42,820 nt of DNA from an uncultured bacterium (lineage in GTDB: Bacteria; Cyanobacteriota; Vampirovibrionia; Gastranaerophilales; Gastranaerophilaceae): the NCBI GenBank assembly GCA_902760905.1, contig CACWIL010000002.1:1-42820 (forward strand), written 5' to 3'. Shown one piece after another: positions 24,889 through 31,935 of the stretch. How positions within the stretch are numbered: the first letter of the stretch is position 1; each line of letters begins with the position of its first letter. Position numbers and translations under genes: made by a program. The notes under the pieces were generated by a model that searched no databases, had not been told where the DNA came from, and saw nothing but the letters and a program-made list of their open reading frames with translations.

Positions 24889-25566
24889 TTACACAAGATA
24901 AGATACTGTTGAGTTATTGGGAAGATTAAACTCTTTTACAACTCCGTTTGCGTCCCTGTTAAGATCAATGAATATTTCCTGTGCTTCGAGATAAGAAATA
25001 CCGTATTTTTTTGCAATATCCCAGGCTGAATATTTTAAATGCATTGAATTTCTCAACTCATATAAGATAGCATTTTTTTGCTTAGGTAATTCTGAAGATG
25101 CAGGTTTTGTTAGAGTCTCTTTATCCGGACGATTAACCCTCAGTGGATTTGATTCCGGACTAACTTCAGGTCTGTTTATTTCTAATGCCGGTTGAGTTTG
25201 CTGAGCAGAAACATTTGCCATCAGAGTCTCTAATTCAGGATCTGTTTCGGGGCGTTTGATTGATAATGCAGATTGAGCATCTCTGTTTGATGTATTAACA
25301 TTAAGAGGATCTGTTGTATTAGCATCCTTTTGGGCTTTTTCTTCTGCATTTCTTTCGGCTCTTTCCAGGTTACTGTTGTAACTTCTTTCCAAAAGCTCAG
25401 ACAATGCTTTTCTTGTAACTTGACGATTACTGTTATCAGAGACTTTATTTTCTTCTTCTGTATTATCCGGATTCTCAGATTTGATCGAGCCTGTACGCAT
25501 GAATGATTTAATATCAGACAATACACTTAACGACACATTGGTTGACGAACTTATACTTTCTGTCAT
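24889..25566 (-). CDS. low-complexity repeat protein, function unknown
   Basis: A 225-residue Ser/Asn/Glu-rich protein, probably disordered through residue 165. It carries three imperfect repeats of about 26-28 residues built on '(I/V)(K/N)RP(E/D)': 'LSIKRPETDPELETL', 'LEINRPEVSPESNPL' and 'LRVNRPDKETL'. Residues about 170-225 look folded, with a helix-turn-helix flavour ('YSAWDIAKKYGISYLEAQEIFIDLNR'). I chose the ATG at 25566 (AAGGGA about 9 nt upstream) over an upstream TTG. A coiled or extended adaptor with a small C-terminal domain is plausible. Confidence 0.6.
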   Translation of the reverse strand: MTESISSSTNVSLSVLSDIKSFMRTGSIKSENPDNTEEENKVSDNSNRQVTRKALSELLERSYNSNLERAERNAEEKAQKDANTTDPLNVNTSNRDAQSALSIKRPETDPELETLMANVSAQQTQPALEINRPEVSPESNPLRVNRPDKETLTKPASSELPKQKNAILYELRNSMHLKYSAWDIAKKYGISYLEAQEIFIDLNRDANGVVKEFNLPNNSTVSYLV

Positions 25567-25740
25567 AAAACACAATCCCTTTTATTTTTCCAAGCTCATT
25601 ATAACTCTTAAAGTAAAAAAAGGAAGTGCAATAGTAGTAAATTATTAATAAATCATTAAATTTTATTTAGGGTAATATAAAATAATCTTTCTTTGATATA
25701 AAATTAAAAAAGAACTACACTAAATCACGAGGTATAAATT

Positions 25741-26574
25741 ATGTGGGATTATTCAGAGAAAGTATTGGATCACTACAGAAACCCAAGAAATGTGGGCAAA
25801 ATTGATAATGCAGATTTAATCGGTGAGGCTGGTTCTCTTGCCTGTGGTGATTCTTTAAAATTATATTTAAAACTTGACGGAAATCAAATTATAGATGCAA
25901 AATTCCAGACTTTTGGCTGCGGTTCCGCAGTTGCTTCTTCAAGTATTCTTACAGAAATGATTATCGGCAAAACTTTAGATGAAGCAAAAAAAATTACTAA
26001 CAAAGATATCGCAGATGAACTTGGCGGACTTCCGCAGGAGAAAATGCACTGCTCCGTTATGGGACATGAAGCTCTTGAAGATGCCCTTAAAAAATATTAC
26101 GGAGAAGATATCGTTGAAGATAATTTACCTCAAACATCAGATAAAATTGTTTGTACCTGCTTTAACGTAACTGAAAATCAAATTTTAGAAGCCATTAAGG
26201 TTAACAATCTCAAAACCGTCGAAGAAGTTACAAACTACACCAAAGCAGGCGGTGCGTGCGGAAGATGTAAAGGGTACATTAAAGATATAATTGACACTTA
26301 TTGGAACAGTCTAAATAAGGAAGCAAATAAAGAACCTTTGACATCTACCCAGAAAATTCTTAAAATCAGTAAGGTTATTGAACAGCAGATTTCACCGGAA
26401 CTTCAAAAAGACGGCGGAGACATTGAATTTGTTGATTTAGACGGCAACAAAGTTAAGGTGAAGCTAACAGGAATGTGCCAGGGCTGTAAGAATTCAAGAA
26501 TGACCATAAAAACATTTGTCGAATCAATCTTAAAAGACAAAGTTGACTCTAATCTTGAGGTTGAACAAATATAA
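25741..26574 (+). CDS. nifU: NifU iron-sulfur cluster scaffold
   Basis: NifU assembles Fe-S clusters from sulfur delivered by NifS. This 277-residue protein has the complete three-domain form. The IscU-like scaffold (1-125) has three Cys, in 'GSLACGDSL', 'FGCGSAVASSS' and 'KMHCSV'. A central permanent [2Fe-2S] domain has 'VCTCFNVTE' and 'GGACGRCKGY'. The C-terminal NifU domain has 'GMCQGCKNS' (CxxC). GAGG lies 8 nt before the ATG and a TTGATATAAAAT promoter about 50 nt upstream. No nitrogenase genes are present, so it is likely the general Fe-S system of an anaerobe. nifS is 900 nt downstream. Confidence 0.95.
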   Translation: MWDYSEKVLDHYRNPRNVGKIDNADLIGEAGSLACGDSLKLYLKLDGNQIIDAKFQTFGCGSAVASSSILTEMIIGKTLDEAKKITNKDIADELGGLPQEKMHCSVMGHEALEDALKKYYGEDIVEDNLPQTSDKIVCTCFNVTENQILEAIKVNNLKTVEEVTNYTKAGGACGRCKGYIKDIIDTYWNSLNKEANKEPLTSTQKILKISKVIEQQISPELQKDGGDIEFVDLDGNKVKVKLTGMCQGCKNSRMTIKTFVESILKDKVDSNLEVEQI

Positions 26575-26591
26575 AAAAACAGAGGAAAATA

Positions 26592-26852
26592 ATGTTTAGA
26601 GTTTTAAGCACAAAAATTAATCCGAGCAAAATTTCATCAATACACAACGGCTGTGCAAAAATATACCGGGTTTACAAAAATCCGAATGCAAAAGATTTAT
26701 TTTTAAAAGCCCAAAAGGCAGAAACCGCAGAAGAAAAAGCAATGCTGCTTGAAAAGATGGGTAACTACAATGTTGTTACAGAAAAAAATGAAAGACATTC
26801 TAAAAACAGGCTTATGCAATTTTTGAAGGGGCTATTTAGTTCTTTAGAATAA
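26592..26852 (+). CDS. small basic protein of unknown function
   Basis: An 86-residue Lys-rich protein encoded 17 nt after nifU, with AGAGGA about 6 nt before the ATG, so it is probably translated from the nifU transcript. It contains a helical 'AKDLFLKAQKAETAEEKAMLLEKMGNY' segment. There is no Cys, so a direct cluster-carrier role is unlikely. The family is not recognised. Confidence 0.5.
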   Translation: MFRVLSTKINPSKISSIHNGCAKIYRVYKNPNAKDLFLKAQKAETAEEKAMLLEKMGNYNVVTEKNERHSKNRLMQFLKGLFSSLE

Positions 26853-26916
26853 ATATAACAAAATATTGGATAGGATACAAAACAGACAAAAAAATATAAG
26901 TTTTATAAGTAAAAAG

Positions 26917-26938
26917 TGTCAGGCAATGCCTGACCTAC
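26917..26938. repeat. 22-bp inverted repeat, left copy
   Basis: The core GTCAGGCAATGCCTGAC is itself a near-perfect hairpin. The 22 bases are the exact reverse complement of 27388-27409, so two copies in opposite orientation bracket the membrane-protein gene between nifU and nifS. Confidence 0.75.
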
Positions 26939-26970
26939 AAATTGCAATATAAAAATTACAACAGAAAATT

Positions 26971-27357
26971 ATGTATATGAAAAATCTAAAACAAAATATA
27001 GGTATAATATTGATTTTTATGACTATAGCAGCCATCATTATATTTTTGCCATATAAAGAAATTCTAAAATGTAATGAAGAAAATTGTTCTATAGGGCAAT
27101 GTTATATACTAAAAAATAAAAATAATTCATACATATTTAATAGGAATGATGAACTATTACCTGTCTACCATAGTAGCGGTGGTAAACTGGGTTCAACAAG
27201 AATAATAAATCTATCTAACAATAAATACATTTTTGAAAACGATTTTTTGTCACATCAAGGTGCTGAAAATATAATTAATGTAATAAAAAATAGGACATCA
27301 GATATAAAAATAACAAAATATTGGTTTGGCTATAAAATAGAAAATAAAACAAAATAG
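26971..27357 (+). CDS. single-pass membrane protein between inverted repeats
   Basis: A 128-residue protein with one N-terminal transmembrane helix (residues about 9-28: 'IGIILIFMTIAAIIIFLP'), two close cysteines after it ('KCNEENCSIGQC' region) and a mixed alpha/beta extracytoplasmic part. It is very AT-rich, more so than its neighbours, and has no clear ribosome binding site. The start could be the ATG at 26971 or 26977. A 22-bp palindrome in inverted orientation lies on both sides and breaks the nifU-nifS arrangement, so the gene may have been inserted as a unit. Function unknown. Confidence 0.5.
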   Translation: MYMKNLKQNIGIILIFMTIAAIIIFLPYKEILKCNEENCSIGQCYILKNKNNSYIFNRNDELLPVYHSSGGKLGSTRIINLSNNKYIFENDFLSHQGAENIINVIKNRTSDIKITKYWFGYKIENKTK

Positions 27358-27375
27358 GTCGGGTTAAAACCCGAC
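27358..27375. repeat. hairpin after the membrane-protein gene
   Basis: A perfect 8-bp stem, GTCGGGTT with AACCCGAC, and a 2-nt loop starts at the stop codon of the membrane-protein gene. It is followed by A-residues rather than T-residues, so it is not a normal plus-strand terminator. Confidence 0.5.
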
Positions 27376-27387
27376 AAAAAAATAAAA

Positions 27388-27409
27388 GTAGGTCAGGCAT
27401 TGCCTGACA
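27388..27409. repeat. 22-bp inverted repeat, right copy
   Basis: Exact reverse complement of 26917-26938, with core GTCAGGCATTGCCTGAC. It lies 13 bp after the 27358-27375 hairpin. Confidence 0.75.
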
Positions 27410-27433
27410 ATAACAAATAGGAGTGAGAATAAT

Positions 27434-27475
27434 ACCTCACCCCAACCCTATCCACAAAAGGATAGGGGGAAAGGT
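27434..27475 (+). repeat. CACCCC-family palindromic repeat ahead of nifS
   Basis: It begins CTCACCCCAACCC and has a perfect 8-bp stem, CCCTATCC (27446-27453) with GGATAGGG (27460-27467). It ends GGGGGAAAGG, which supplies the ribosome binding site of nifS. The stem lies 4-5 nt from the AAAGG and may limit access to it. Confidence 0.7.
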
Positions 27476-27479
27476 TAAT

Positions 27480-28670
27480 ATGATATATTTAGACAATAAT
27501 GCAACAACAGCTACTGATAAGAAAGTTTTTGAAGAAATGCTTCCTTTTTTGAGCGGAGAATATGCAAATCCTTCAAGCATGTATGATTTTGCAAAAAAGC
27601 CCGCAGCAGCTATTAGAGAAGCAAGGGTAAAAATGCGTGAATTTTTCGGTGCAAAAGACGAAAAAGAAATCTTCTTCACCTCATGCGGTTCTGAATCTGC
27701 TAATATGGCAATTAAAGGAGTTCTTAACTGCAACAGAGAAAAACGCCATATAATAACAACAAAAGTTGAACATCCATGTGTTTTAAATACATATAAATGG
27801 TTTGAAAAGCAGGGATATGAAGTTGACTACATTGGTGTTAATGCACAAGGTGAACTTGATACCGAAGAACTTAAATCCAAATTAAGAAAAGATACTGCGC
27901 TCGTTTCCGTTATGTGGGCAAACAACGAAACAGGCGTTATCCACCCTGTTGAAGAAGTCGCAGAATACGTTAAATCTCATTCTCCGGAAACAAGAATTTA
28001 TGTTGACGGAGTTCAGGCAGCGGGTAAAATTCCTATGAACGTAAAAGACACAGCTATCGATATGGTTGGTATTTCAGGTCATAAATTCCACGCTCCGAAA
28101 GGAATAGGCGCATTGTATGTTAAGCCGGATGTACGTTTAACACCGCTAATTAACGGCGGGCATCAGGAAAGAGGTATGAGAGCGGGTACGGAAAATGTCC
28201 CATACATTGTCGGTATGGGTAAAGCAGCTGAACTGGCTTTAGAAAACATGAATCACGAGCTTACAGAAGTAAAAAGACTGCGTGATAAATTAGAAGCAGG
28301 AATATTAAAAAATGTATTCAATGCACGCCTTAACACAGGTATCTCAAACAGAGTTCCAAACACTACAAACATTGGTTTTGAATATGTTGAAGGGGAGTTA
28401 ATCTTATTACATTTAAGCGATATCGGAGTTTGCGCAAGTTCAGGAAGTGCCTGCACATCAGGTTCATTAGAACCCAGTCACGTACTTAGAGCAATGGGAA
28501 TACCATTTACAGCTCTGCATGGTTCAATAAGATTTTCGCTTTCAAGATTTACAACCGAAAAAGATATTGACTTTGTTATAGAAAATATGCCAATAATAAT
28601 GGATAAATTAACAAAAATTTCACCGTTCCAGTCAGAATTGGAAGAGTTAAAGAAACGTAAAGGATTTTAA
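27480..28670 (+). CDS. nifS: cysteine desulfurase NifS
   Basis: This PLP enzyme removes sulfur from cysteine and passes it as persulfide to NifU. The 396-residue protein has 'IYLDNNATT' at the start, 'TSCGSESANMAIKG', 'VEHPCVLNT', 'YVDGVQAAGKIP', the PLP Lys in 'ISGHKFHAPKGIGALYV' (about 202) and the persulfide Cys in 'CASSGSACTSGSLEPSHVL' (about 325). The long loop is NifS/IscS-like rather than SufS-like. I chose the ATG at 27480; an in-frame GTG at 27423 would translate the palindromic repeat. mscS follows by 21 nt. Confidence 0.95.
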   Translation: MIYLDNNATTATDKKVFEEMLPFLSGEYANPSSMYDFAKKPAAAIREARVKMREFFGAKDEKEIFFTSCGSESANMAIKGVLNCNREKRHIITTKVEHPCVLNTYKWFEKQGYEVDYIGVNAQGELDTEELKSKLRKDTALVSVMWANNETGVIHPVEEVAEYVKSHSPETRIYVDGVQAAGKIPMNVKDTAIDMVGISGHKFHAPKGIGALYVKPDVRLTPLINGGHQERGMRAGTENVPYIVGMGKAAELALENMNHELTEVKRLRDKLEAGILKNVFNARLNTGISNRVPNTTNIGFEYVEGELILLHLSDIGVCASSGSACTSGSLEPSHVLRAMGIPFTALHGSIRFSLSRFTTEKDIDFVIENMPIIMDKLTKISPFQSELEELKKRKGF

Positions 28671-28691
28671 TGAATATAAGGAAGATGAAAA

Positions 28692-29552
28692 ATGATTGAT
28701 AATATTTATGACATGCTTATAAAGCCAATTTTTAGCTTTTTGGGGAAACATTCTCCCTTTATTTTCGGTGTAATTATAAATATAGTTATAATAATCTTTA
28801 TTAATAAAATAATTGATACTTTAGAAGCAAAATTAACATCAAAATTAAAAGAAAAGCATTCCGATTCAACACTTTTAAACATTTTACCACTATTGGTAAA
28901 AGTATTAAAAGCCGTTATTATATTTATGCTTTTGGTCGGATTTTTGGAAAGCTTTGGATATAATGTTTCTTCCATAATTGCAGGTTTCGGAATTACAGGT
29001 TTGGCAGTCGGTTTTGCTGCTAAAGAAGCTATCGGAAACGTATTCGGTTCAATAGGTTTGTTAGGTGACAGAGTTTATAAGATAGGTGATTATATCAAGT
29101 TTAATGATATTGAAGGGTATGTTGAAAAAATAAACCTCCGCTCTACTTCTATAAGAACATTAGATAACTTTTTGGTCAATGTTGCTAACAACAAAATCGC
29201 TAACGAAGAGATTACAAATGTTTCAATGTGCAAAAAAAGAAAAATTGATATAACAGTAGGTATTGAATACGGAACTCCAAACGAAAAAATTGACAGAGCT
29301 GTTGAAATACTAAAAGAGATTGCAACAAACAGTGAAAAAATTATCGGTTCAGGTATGTTTACCACAATTGATGAACTTGCCGACAGCTCAATTAACATAA
29401 GATTCTTTGGATACACTTCAGAAACAACCTGGGCAAAATATAAAGTTGTAAGAGGTAGTTTTATTCGTGAGATTATTCACCGATATCGTGAAGAAAGCAT
29501 AAGCTTTGCATTCCCGTCAACAAGTGTTTATATAGAAAAGGGACAAATATAG
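28692..29552 (+). CDS. mscS: MscS-family mechanosensitive channel
   Basis: It opens under membrane tension to release solutes on osmotic downshift. The 286-residue length equals that of the classical small MscS. Three hydrophobic segments lie at about 17-40, 62-86 and 90-120. The third is the pore helix with the Gly/Ala packing pattern 'IAGFGITGLAVGFAAKEAIGNVFGS'. The beta domain begins 'YKIGDYIKFNDIEGYVEKINLRSTSIRTLDN', the most conserved family block. AAGGAAG lies about 9 nt before the ATG. It is 21 nt after nifS and probably in the same transcript. Confidence 0.92.
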   Translation: MIDNIYDMLIKPIFSFLGKHSPFIFGVIINIVIIIFINKIIDTLEAKLTSKLKEKHSDSTLLNILPLLVKVLKAVIIFMLLVGFLESFGYNVSSIIAGFGITGLAVGFAAKEAIGNVFGSIGLLGDRVYKIGDYIKFNDIEGYVEKINLRSTSIRTLDNFLVNVANNKIANEEITNVSMCKKRKIDITVGIEYGTPNEKIDRAVEILKEIATNSEKIIGSGMFTTIDELADSSINIRFFGYTSETTWAKYKVVRGSFIREIIHRYREESISFAFPSTSVYIEKGQI

Positions 29553-29652
29553 ATTTATAAATTTTTGTAACAACTTTTAATATTATAAGCAAATTTCCTC
29601 GTGAAAAATTCTTTATATATACAAGGAAAACATTAAAAGAGGAGATATTGTA

Positions 29653-30099
29653 ATGGGAAATCATTTTGATTTAAGAATTGGAATGAAAACACAACAAGTT
29701 CTGTCTAATATTAACAGAATGAATACAACCGATACTACAAAACAAAAAATAATTAACTTTTGCAATCGGGATCATGATAAGAAAATCTCAAACGTAATTG
29801 AACTTACGATGCTGCAAAGTTGGGCAAACGGCTCAGATAAAGTTCCTATGCCAAAAACATTAACACCTTATGACAGTATGAAAAACATGCAGGATGTCAA
29901 AAAAGTTGCTGTTGAAGGAACAGAACCAGGCAACAAGGATGTTTTGATAGATATTGATAATGACGGTTTTGCTGATTCAAGAGAGGTTTTCTCTACAAAA
30001 CTAGGACAAGGTAACGGACGTAAGTTATGGTTGTTTGAAGATACAAAACTTTCCGGAGATTTTGATAACATGGATTACTGGGATTTAGATAATTTATAA
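29653..30099 (+). CDS. calcium-binding (dockerin/EF-hand-like) protein
   Basis: A 148-residue protein with two calcium-loop-like motifs. The first is 'NRDHDKKISNVIEL' (residues about 37-50), with the D-x-(D/N)-x-(K/S) spacing of dockerin or EF-hand loops. The second is 'DIDNDGFADSREVF' (about 98-111), a good match to D-x-D-x-D-G-x-x-x-x-x-E/D. No signal peptide is visible, which is odd for a dockerin. GAGGAG lies 8 nt before the ATG. Partner and location are unknown. Confidence 0.65.
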   Translation: MGNHFDLRIGMKTQQVLSNINRMNTTDTTKQKIINFCNRDHDKKISNVIELTMLQSWANGSDKVPMPKTLTPYDSMKNMQDVKKVAVEGTEPGNKDVLIDIDNDGFADSREVFSTKLGQGNGRKLWLFEDTKLSGDFDNMDYWDLDNL

Positions 30100-30151
30100 T
30101 AGATTTTGCTGAATAATTATCAATTTTAACGAAAGATAATGCTTAATTTTC

Positions 30152-30160
30152 TGATATAAT
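30152..30160 (+). promoter_or_regulatory. extended -10 of probable leaderless promoter (rlmH)
   Basis: TGATATAAT is a perfect TGN extended -10. It ends 6 nt before the ATG at 30167, with no Shine-Dalgarno in between. Confidence 0.65.
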
Positions 30161-30166
30161 TAGCAT

Positions 30167-30637
30167 ATGAAAATTAAGGTAATTGCATTAGGCAAAATTA
30201 AAGAAAAATTCTTAAAAGACGGAATTGATGAGTTTTTAAAAAGACTCACTCCTTATGCATCTTTAGAAATTATCGAGCTTAATCCGATTGAGATTAAAGA
30301 TGAAAACCTGACTCAAAAAGCACTCGATGAAGAAGGGGTAAATATTTTATCTCATATTAAGGATAATTCATTCGTTATAACGATGGAAATTCAGGGAAAA
30401 CAATTATCCTCGGAAGAATTTGCTCAAAAAATCAACGAAGTTATAAAAAGCGGAGTTTCAGAGCTTGTTTTTGTTATAGGTTCTTCATGCGGAATATCCA
30501 AAAAAGTTTCTCAAAGAGCTGATTTTAAACTGAGCATGTCAAAAATGACTTTTCTGCATCAGTTTGCAAGACTTATTCTTGTTGAACAAATTTATCGTGC
30601 GTTTAAAATCCTGAAAGGTGAAAAATATCACAAGTAG
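30167..30637 (+). CDS. rlmH: 23S rRNA (pseudouridine1915-N3)-methyltransferase RlmH
   Basis: RlmH is a SPOUT methyltransferase that modifies helix 69 of 23S rRNA. The 156-residue length is standard. It starts 'MKIKVIALGKIKEKFLKDGIDEFLKRL', the family signature. The knot includes 'FVIGSSCGISKKV' (usually 'fiiGGayGl', so a divergent SAM-binding loop) and 'LSMSKMTFLHQFARLILVEQIYRAFKILKGEKYHK', which matches the invariant C-terminal block. A bidentate terminator-like hairpin follows at 30650-30682. Confidence 0.94.
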   Translation: MKIKVIALGKIKEKFLKDGIDEFLKRLTPYASLEIIELNPIEIKDENLTQKALDEEGVNILSHIKDNSFVITMEIQGKQLSSEEFAQKINEVIKSGVSELVFVIGSSCGISKKVSQRADFKLSMSKMTFLHQFARLILVEQIYRAFKILKGEKYHK

Positions 30638-30649
30638 GGATAAATTAAT

Positions 30650-30682
30650 ACACCAAATTATATAATTTGAGGTGTTTTTTTT
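30650..30682 (+). terminator. Rho-independent terminator of rlmH
   Basis: A stem of ACACC(A)AATTA with TAATT(TGA)GGTGT is followed by T8. The stem is AU-rich, with a GC-rich base. Confidence 0.75.
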
Positions 30683-30690
30683 ACCTCCAC

Positions 30691-30753
30691 TATATGTAGT
30701 ATTTTTGTTAAATATTCTTCAGAAAAATAAATTTATACCGATATATGTAGTAT
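30691..30753 (+). promoter_or_regulatory. 12-bp direct repeat, probable promoter region of the small RNA
   Basis: TATATGTAGTAT occurs at 30691-30702 and again at 30742-30753. The second copy contains TATATG (30742-30747), which would serve as a -10 for a start at about G30754. The first copy begins just after the rlmH terminator. Confidence 0.4.
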
Positions 30754-30828
30754 GGAAAGCCTCAGATGAGGTTTTCTACCTCCTCCCCAAGTCTGGTAGC
30801 CGTTCTCTAATGAAACGGCTTTTTTTTA
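30754..30828 (+). ncRNA. Yfr2-like small RNA candidate
   Basis: Between the rlmH terminator and the convergent muramidase gene lies a compact RNA-like unit. Stem 1 is AAAGCCTC (30756-30763) with GAGGTTTT (30768-30775), 8 bp including one G-U, with an AGAT loop. Stem 2 is CTACC (30776-30780) with GGTAG (30795-30799). The 14-nt loop plus part of that stem carries CCTCCTCCC (30779-30787). Stem 3 is AGCCGTT with AACGGCT followed by T8, a terminator. CCUCCUCCC in a loop is, as I recall, the hallmark of the cyanobacterial Yfr2 RNA family, which also has this size. The motif could pair with Shine-Dalgarno sequences. Confidence 0.6.
30798..30827 (+). terminator. Rho-independent terminator of the small RNA
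   Basis: A 7-bp stem, AGCCGTT (30798-30804) with AACGGCT (30814-30820), has a 9-nt loop and is followed by a run of eight T including the last stem base. The nearest protein gene on this strand already has its own terminator upstream. Confidence 0.8.
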
Positions 30829-31806
30829 TGCAATAGTATTTAATTGATTATCAGCAGCATCTTTTATTGCAATAACTCTGTTATTCCAGCCATCTTCATG
30901 TACTTTTTGTCTGGAATCTTTTTCTATAATTGCTTTATATCTGTTTTTTCTTAATTGTTCAAATTTACTTCTGTCACCTCCGCACTTATCCAGAAAATCT
31001 TTTGCAACACTCACACCCATATTTACTGCAGTATCAAATACATACAATGCAAGTTTTTTATCGGATATTTTATCTGCACCGCTTGCTTTATAGAATTTTT
31101 CGTAGTAGATTTCCTGCATTTCATCATCAGTCATTTTTGTTACACTCTGAGTTGGCAAACCTTTTGATTTACGGTACTCATCATACGTTGTATGAGTTAC
31201 TCCTTTTAAGGTTTCTCCGCCTCTATCGTTTTTGTTATTTGAATATCCGCCCTCTCGGTCCATCAATATGGATAAAAATTTATTAAATCGTTTGTCATCA
31301 TATCGATTAAAGCCGGTTGATTGTTGTACGGGTTTGTCCTTTTTATCGGTTGATTTATCACTGCTTTGTTGCGGTCCAAACCAATATGAGAACGGATTAA
31401 ATGATATTTGAGGTAGATTAAAAAATGACATAAACGGATATTGTTGATTAGATTTATTAGATTCTTTCATTTGCTTTTCATATTCCTGATATGCTTCTCT
31501 CATTCTCTTGTTATATTCTGAATCAGGGTTTGTATATGTATCCCAGATTGTCTGACACACACCGTTACAATCCACAGTCGGAAAAGATGGATTAGCAAAT
31601 GTTGTGGGAGGGATCATTGCAGCAGAAGACGACATATTATAACCGGGACCAAAAACAGATGGGAATGGATTTGCAAATCCGCCAAAATTCATACTGCCAT
31701 ACATCACAGGATATATGCCAAAACCAAAACACCCTCTTGCAAACGGATTGTTTACCAACATACCGAATGCCATCCCGCCTATGAAATTGTCTAAAAAGCT
31801 GCTCAT
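30826..31806 (-). CDS. GH108-type muramidase with a Phe/Gly/Asn/Pro-rich N-terminus
   Basis: The C-terminal half of this 326-residue protein (about 170-320) is a GH108/ZliS-like lysozyme domain: 'FLSILMDREGGYSNNKNDRGGETLKGVTHTTYDEYR', with the catalytic Glu in REGGY, and 'YYEKFYKASGADKI...ALYVFDTAVNMGV'. Such domains occur in phage endolysins and bacterial cell-wall hydrolases. The first 75 residues are hydrophobic, Phe/Gly/Pro/Asn-rich and without charged residues at the start, so not a standard signal peptide. A charged linker with polar Gln/Lys/Asp repeats follows (about 85-165). No holin or phage genes are nearby. It may remodel the cell's own wall or attack others. Confidence 0.8.
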   Translation of the reverse strand: MSSFLDNFIGGMAFGMLVNNPFARGCFGFGIYPVMYGSMNFGGFANPFPSVFGPGYNMSSSAAMIPPTTFANPSFPTVDCNGVCQTIWDTYTNPDSEYNKRMREAYQEYEKQMKESNKSNQQYPFMSFFNLPQISFNPFSYWFGPQQSSDKSTDKKDKPVQQSTGFNRYDDKRFNKFLSILMDREGGYSNNKNDRGGETLKGVTHTTYDEYRKSKGLPTQSVTKMTDDEMQEIYYEKFYKASGADKISDKKLALYVFDTAVNMGVSVAKDFLDKCGGDRSKFEQLRKNRYKAIIEKDSRQKVHEDGWNNRVIAIKDAADNQLNTIA

Positions 31807-31886
31807 ATATCCAATATCCCGTCTATAAATATAAACAAATTTTTTGGGATAAAATTGCTTTTATAAACAACTTTTGTAAAGATATA

Positions 31887-31908
31887 TTACAGAAAAATTT
31901 TTCTGTAA
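31887..31908. repeat. perfect 22-bp AT-rich palindrome between the muramidase and pcrA
   Basis: TTACAGAAAAA and its exact reverse complement abut with no loop. It lies 28 nt beyond the pcrA stop and could form a hairpin in the pcrA transcript 3' end, or be a protein-binding site upstream of the muramidase gene. Confidence 0.55.
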
Positions 31909-31935
31909 CTTAAAAAATTTTCTATGATAATCTCA

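Noticed and set aside
27358-27375. hairpin as plus-strand Rho-independent terminator
   Set aside because: It is followed by a run of A rather than T.
27423-27479. GTG start for nifS at 27423
   Set aside because: It would translate the palindromic repeat. The ATG at 27480 has a ribosome binding site and matches the family N-terminus.
25741-28670. nifU and nifS as evidence of nitrogen fixation
   Set aside because: No nitrogenase genes are present, and the NIF-type Fe-S system serves general cluster assembly in many anaerobes.
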